Assembly (NCBI GenBank): GCA_028287225.1
Contig: JAQBPZ010000165.1
Location: forward strand, 1 to 28,581
Direction: 5' to 3'
DNA: 28,581 nucleotides
Source of the DNA: Gemmatimonadota bacterium
Lineage (GTDB): Bacteria > Gemmatimonadota > Gemmatimonadetes > Gemmatimonadales > Gemmatimonadaceae
Below, piece by piece: positions 24,303-28,581 of this stretch. Below the pieces are notes generated by a model. The model made no database searches. It was not told the DNA's origin and saw only the letters and a program-made list of their open reading frames with translations. Every line of letters begins with the position of its first letter. Position 1 is the first letter of the stretch. The translations under genes and the position numbers were made by a program.

Positions 24303-24506
24303 GCTTCAACGCGGAGGGCACAGAGGAGAAAAGAGAGGATGGAGAGGAGAGCATTCCCTTGCAGCAGTCCTCTGTGCCCTCTGTGTCCTCTGTGGTTGAA
24401 CGCCGTTGCAAGAGCGTTTTACCACAGAGGACACAGAGGACACGGAGGGGAAACTGCAGTCCTCTGCGCCCGCGCCGTTCCCCTCTGCGCCCTCTGCGTC
24501 CAGGCT
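24303..24506. repeat. Fold-back repeat, copy 2 (inverted relative to copy 1)
   Basis: The left arm GCTTCAACGCGGAGGGCACA (24303-24322) imperfectly pairs with the right end around 24483-24506. The inner 18-bp stem CCTCTGTGTCCTCTGTGG (24378-24395) and complement (24422-24439) are identical to those of copy 1. The loop between them is the reverse complement of the copy-1 loop, so this copy sits in the other orientation. A 9-bp near-duplication (AGCTTCAAC, TGCTTCAAC) precedes the left end. Confidence 0.85.
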
Positions 24507-24583
24507 GTCCGCAGTTCCTGCCCGTCACTCCCGGATCACGGCTCGCCCGAAGGTTGCGCTGCACGCCGCTCCCCCACCGTCCA

Positions 24584-24599
24584 TATATATAGAGCCATG
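24584..24599 (+). promoter_or_regulatory. TATATA box immediately before the DUF4142 start (leaderless?)
   Basis: TATATATAGAG lies at 24584-24594 and the ATG at 24597. A -10 element here would start transcription at or next to the A of the ATG. No Shine-Dalgarno is present, so a leaderless mRNA is plausible. No good -35 is visible. Confidence 0.35.
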
Positions 24600-25166
24600 A
24601 AATCTCGCATCGGCCTCGTCGCCCTCGTCGCGCTTTCCGGCTGCAGCACGCTCCTGCCCGGTCCGTCGCGCACGGCGGCCTCGGCATCCGAGACCCCTGC
24701 CGCCGCCCTCGCCGACGCGCATGTCGCCGGCATCGCCCTCGTCGCCAACAACGTCGAGATCGGGTATGCCCTGCTCGTACCCGGGCGCGCGTCGGATCCG
24801 GACGTGCGCGAGTACGCGGCGCGGATGCACACGGACCACACGTCGCTCAACGCCACGCTCACCGACCTGCTCGCGCGGCTCGACCTCCCGGCCGAGGATG
24901 ATCCCGCGGGCCTCGCGCTGCGCGACGCGAGCACCGCGCGCCGCGACCGCCTCCGCGCGCTGACGGGCCGCGCGTTCGACGCCGCGTATCTCGACGTCGA
25001 CCTGGCGTCGCACCGCGAGCTGCTGCACGTGATCGACCGCGTGCTCGCGCCCGGCACGCGGCGGCGCGAGCTCCAGGACTACGTCGCCGCGATGCGGCCC
25101 GTGGTCGCCGCGCACCTCGCGCACGCCGAACAGCTCCGCGTCACCGTGGCCGCCCGGCAGCGGTGA
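24597..25166 (+). CDS. DUF4142-family lipoprotein
   Basis: A 189-residue protein. The leader ends in LSGC (Cys16), a lipobox, so it is probably lipid-anchored in the periplasm. The rest is a four-helix, ferritin-like DUF4142 domain: NNVEIGYALLVPGRASDPDVREYAARMHTDH is cut here only in wording, with VREYAARMHTDH near residue 70, FDAAYLDVDLASHRELL near 128 and AAHLAHAEQL near 175. Metal-binding His/Glu residues lie in these helices, but function in this family is not established. No Shine-Dalgarno is visible. The stop overlaps the GTG of the MFS gene by 4 nt, so the two are translationally coupled. Confidence 0.82.
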   Translation: MKSRIGLVALVALSGCSTLLPGPSRTAASASETPAAALADAHVAGIALVANNVEIGYALLVPGRASDPDVREYAARMHTDHTSLNATLTDLLARLDLPAEDDPAGLALRDASTARRDRLRALTGRAFDAAYLDVDLASHRELLHVIDRVLAPGTRRRELQDYVAAMRPVVAAHLAHAEQLRVTVAARQR

Positions 25167-26470
25167 CCGATCCGGGACGCGATCCGGCCACCGCGCCGGA
25201 CATGACGACGGACGTGGCACCGCACGACCCGTACGCCGCCCTCCGGCACCGCGAGTTCCGCTGGTACATCATCAGCCTCTTCGCCATGACCCTCGCCTCG
25301 CAGCTCCAGGCGGTGGTCGTCGGCTGGCAGGTGTATGCCATCACGCACGACCCGCTCTCGCTCGGCCTCATCGGGCTGGCGGAGGCGCTGCCGTTCATCG
25401 CGTGCGCGCTGCCGGCGGGCTATCTCGCCGACCGGCACGATCGACGCATGCTCTCCGTCGCCGCCCTCGCCGTGCTCGCGGCCTGTTCGCTCGCCCTGCT
25501 CGCGCTGAGCGCGACCCCGACGCTGCGCGCGGGGACGGTCGGCCGCACGGGGATCACGCCGGTGCACCTGATCTACGCGATCATCTTCGCCAGCGGCATC
25601 GCGCGCAGCGTGCTCCAGCCCGCGCGGCAGGCGATGGGGGCGGAGCTCGTGCCGCGCAGCATGTACCAGAACGCGGTGGCGTGGCGCAGCAGCAGCTGGC
25701 AGACCGCGGCGGTGATCGGGCCGGCGGTCGGCGGCCTGCTGTACGGCTTTGCCGGCGCGGTCGCCTCGTACGCGGTGGACGCCGCGCTGATGACCTTCGC
25801 GCTCGTCGGCTTCCTCGTGGTGCGCTACCAGCCGCTGCCGCGCGCCCTCGAGGAGACGTCGGTCGTCACGAGCCTCCTCATCGGCCTGCGGTTCGTCCTC
25901 TCGCAGCCGGTGATCCTCGGCGCCCTCTCGCTCGATCTGTTCTCGGTGTTCCTGGGCGGCGCCGAGGCGCTGCTGCCGGTGTTCGCGGCGGAGATCCTCA
26001 TGGTGGGGCCGCAGGGGCTGGGCATCCTTCGTGCGGCACCCGCAGCGGGGGCGGTGCTGATGGGCGTATACCTCGCGCATCGTCCGCCGATCGAGCGGGC
26101 AGGACGCGTGCTCCTGGTCGCGGTGGCGACCTTCGCGCTGGCGATCATCGGCTTCGGCCTGTCGCGCAGCTTCGGCCTGTCGCTCGCGCTGCTCGCGGTG
26201 AGCGGCATGGCGGACAACATCAGCGTGGTGATCCGGTCCACGCTGCTTCAGCTGCTCACCCCACCCGAGATGCTCGGGCGCGTGTCGGCAGTGAACTCGG
26301 TGTTCATCGGCTCGTCGAACGAGCTGGGGGCGTTCGAGTCGGGCGTGATGGCGAAGCTGCTCGGCACCGTGCCCACGGTGGTGATGGGCGGCCTCGCGTC
26401 GCTCCTCGTCGTCGGCGTGACGGCGCGGCTCGTACCGAAGCTCAGACAGCTCGGGCGGATCGGAGGCTAG
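25163..26470 (+). CDS. MFS transporter (MFS_3/EntS-like exporter)
   Basis: A 435-residue inner-membrane transporter with about 12 predicted helices. The N-half has the classical MFS loop GYLADRHDRRML between helices 2 and 3 (near 90-101) and RSVLQPARQAMGAELVP after helix 4, typical of the MFS_3 group that includes the enterobactin exporter EntS. The C-half contains TPPEMLGRVSAVNSVF near 365. It is likely a proton-driven efflux protein of unknown substrate. The GTG start overlaps the DUF4142 stop (GTGA), and an ATG at 25202 is a possible alternative. The gene is followed by a fold-back repeat. Confidence 0.92.
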   Translation: MTDPGRDPATAPDMTTDVAPHDPYAALRHREFRWYIISLFAMTLASQLQAVVVGWQVYAITHDPLSLGLIGLAEALPFIACALPAGYLADRHDRRMLSVAALAVLAACSLALLALSATPTLRAGTVGRTGITPVHLIYAIIFASGIARSVLQPARQAMGAELVPRSMYQNAVAWRSSSWQTAAVIGPAVGGLLYGFAGAVASYAVDAALMTFALVGFLVVRYQPLPRALEETSVVTSLLIGLRFVLSQPVILGALSLDLFSVFLGGAEALLPVFAAEILMVGPQGLGILRAAPAAGAVLMGVYLAHRPPIERAGRVLLVAVATFALAIIGFGLSRSFGLSLALLAVSGMADNISVVIRSTLLQLLTPPEMLGRVSAVNSVFIGSSNELGAFESGVMAKLLGTVPTVVMGGLASLLVVGVTARLVPKLRQLGRIGG

Positions 26471-26516
26471 CCTTCCTTGCGCCGGCGCACAGCCTGTCTC
26501 GCCGGCTACTCGGCAG

Positions 26517-26798
26517 GGTCAACAGCATTAACGCGGAGGACGCGGAGGGAACTGCAACAGCCGCGGAGGAACGCGGAGGTCGGGCGGGCCACTAGTGGAA
26601 TTGAAAGCTCCAACCGGTCCTGGAGGGCGTATCGTTTTTTGGGGTGCGCCATGTGAAGCTGTGCCTGGCGCACCCCCAAAATACCCCCGCTCTGCACTTC
26701 ACATGAACTGGTCTGGCCAGGACGGAGCCCGCCCGACCTCCGCGTCCCTCTGCGGCTGTTGCAGTTCCTCCGCGTCCTCTGTGTTGAAGCTGTTGACC
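26517..26798. repeat. Fold-back repeat, copy 3 (with different core)
   Basis: The ends at 26517-26548 and 26767-26798 pair over 32 bp with four mismatches and resemble the ends of copy 1 (CAACGCAGAGG type). A perfect 17-bp pair GGAACTGCAACAGCCGC (26548-26564 with 26752-26768) and a 12-bp pair GGTCGGGCGGGC (26578-26589 with 26727-26738) follow inward. The core is unlike copies 1 and 2. It contains a stem at 26637-26651/26666-26681 (TTTTGGGGTGCGCCA type, one bulge) and CATGTGAAG/CTTCACATG at 26650-26658/26697-26705. There is no ORF. Confidence 0.85.
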
Positions 26799-26821
26799 TT
26801 TGTGTTGAAGCTGTTGACCTT
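26780..26821. repeat. 21-bp tandem duplication of a fold-back end
   Basis: TGTGTTGAAGCTGTTGACCT plus T, at 26780-26800, is repeated exactly at 26801-26821. The first unit is the right terminal repeat of copy 3. Confidence 0.95.
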
Positions 26822-26829
26822 GCCAAGAG

Positions 26830-26946
26830 AACATCCGAGAGTGACCAAAATGCAGTAAACAGGCGCTGTTCTTGCTATTTCAGGCTACAAAAATGTAAAT
26901 TGTTCATCTTGTCGTGCAGTTTTCGCAAACTCCAGAGACCGCTCCC
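26830..26946 (+). promoter_or_regulatory. AT-rich leader of glnN, probable promoter region
   Basis: About 117 bp, much richer in A/T than anything nearby, lie between the fold-back repeat and the glnN start. TTGCTA at 26872 and GTAAAT 17 bp downstream are the best -35/-10 pair, with a poor -10. TACAAAAATGTA is a small dyad within the spacer. No sigma-54 motif was found. Confidence 0.35.

Positions 26947-28581
<1,635 letters not shown>

Noticed and set aside
26880..26946. Sigma-54 promoter for glnN
   Set aside because: The TGGCAC-N5-TTGC pattern is not present at correct spacing.

Overview
The window is high-GC, densely coded bacterial DNA with a lower-GC accessory patch in the middle. The gene content fits a Gemmatimonadota-like soil or sediment bacterium: a lipoprotein-type copper nitrite reductase, an M14 peptidase of the HSPE type, a DHCW-motif cupin, type III glutamine synthetase, an Rhs-like N-terminal fragment, and dispersed fold-back repeats of the 'CCTCTGTGTCCTCTGTGG' kind. 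This placement is an inference from recollection; no marker gene in the window proves it.

Layout. (1) 1-1604: a leftward pair, an Rrf2/NsrR-like [Fe-S] regulator and nirK (cut by the window edge), behind a 20-bp palindrome that is a good operator candidate. (2) 1605-5875: a small exported membrane protein of unknown role, then phosphoketolase (xfp) and acetate kinase (ackA) overlapping by 4 nt. Together these two convert xylulose-5-P/fructose-6-P through acetyl-P to acetate plus ATP. (3) 6059-9944: a tight rightward operon of a flippase, a hexapeptide acyltransferase, a beta-keto acid cleavage enzyme (BKACE/DUF849) and a glycosyltransferase. It looks like a small surface-glycan or glycoconjugate module with an unexpected CoA-ester enzyme inside. 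(4) 10014-13895: a DHCW cupin (leftward), a large secreted M14 peptidase (rightward) and a strong terminator-like hairpin.

(5) 13911-19026: an accessory patch. It holds a lipoprotein of unknown function, a truncated and frameshifted IS3 element, a decayed IS5-like transposase tail, a frameshifted low-GC membrane-protein gene and an Rhs N-terminal fragment cut at both ends. Short repeats sit at both ends of the Rhs fragment. (6) 19027-22207: a TonB-dependent receptor, a perfect 16-bp stem hairpin, tRNA-Cys and a PAP2 phosphatase. (7) 22208-28581: an alternation of housekeeping genes and non-coding fold-back repeats. The genes are a DUF6496/histone-tail-like protein, endonuclease III, a SWIM zinc-finger protein, a DUF4142 lipoprotein coupled to an MFS exporter, and glnN (cut by the window edge). 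Three copies of one fold-back repeat family fill the three largest gaps.

The best candidates for something new are the fold-back repeat family (three diverged copies within 4.6 kb, two with duplicated ends), the glycan operon containing BKACE, and the chimeric Rhs/low-GC region. No CRISPR array, rRNA, prophage or complete defence system is visible.
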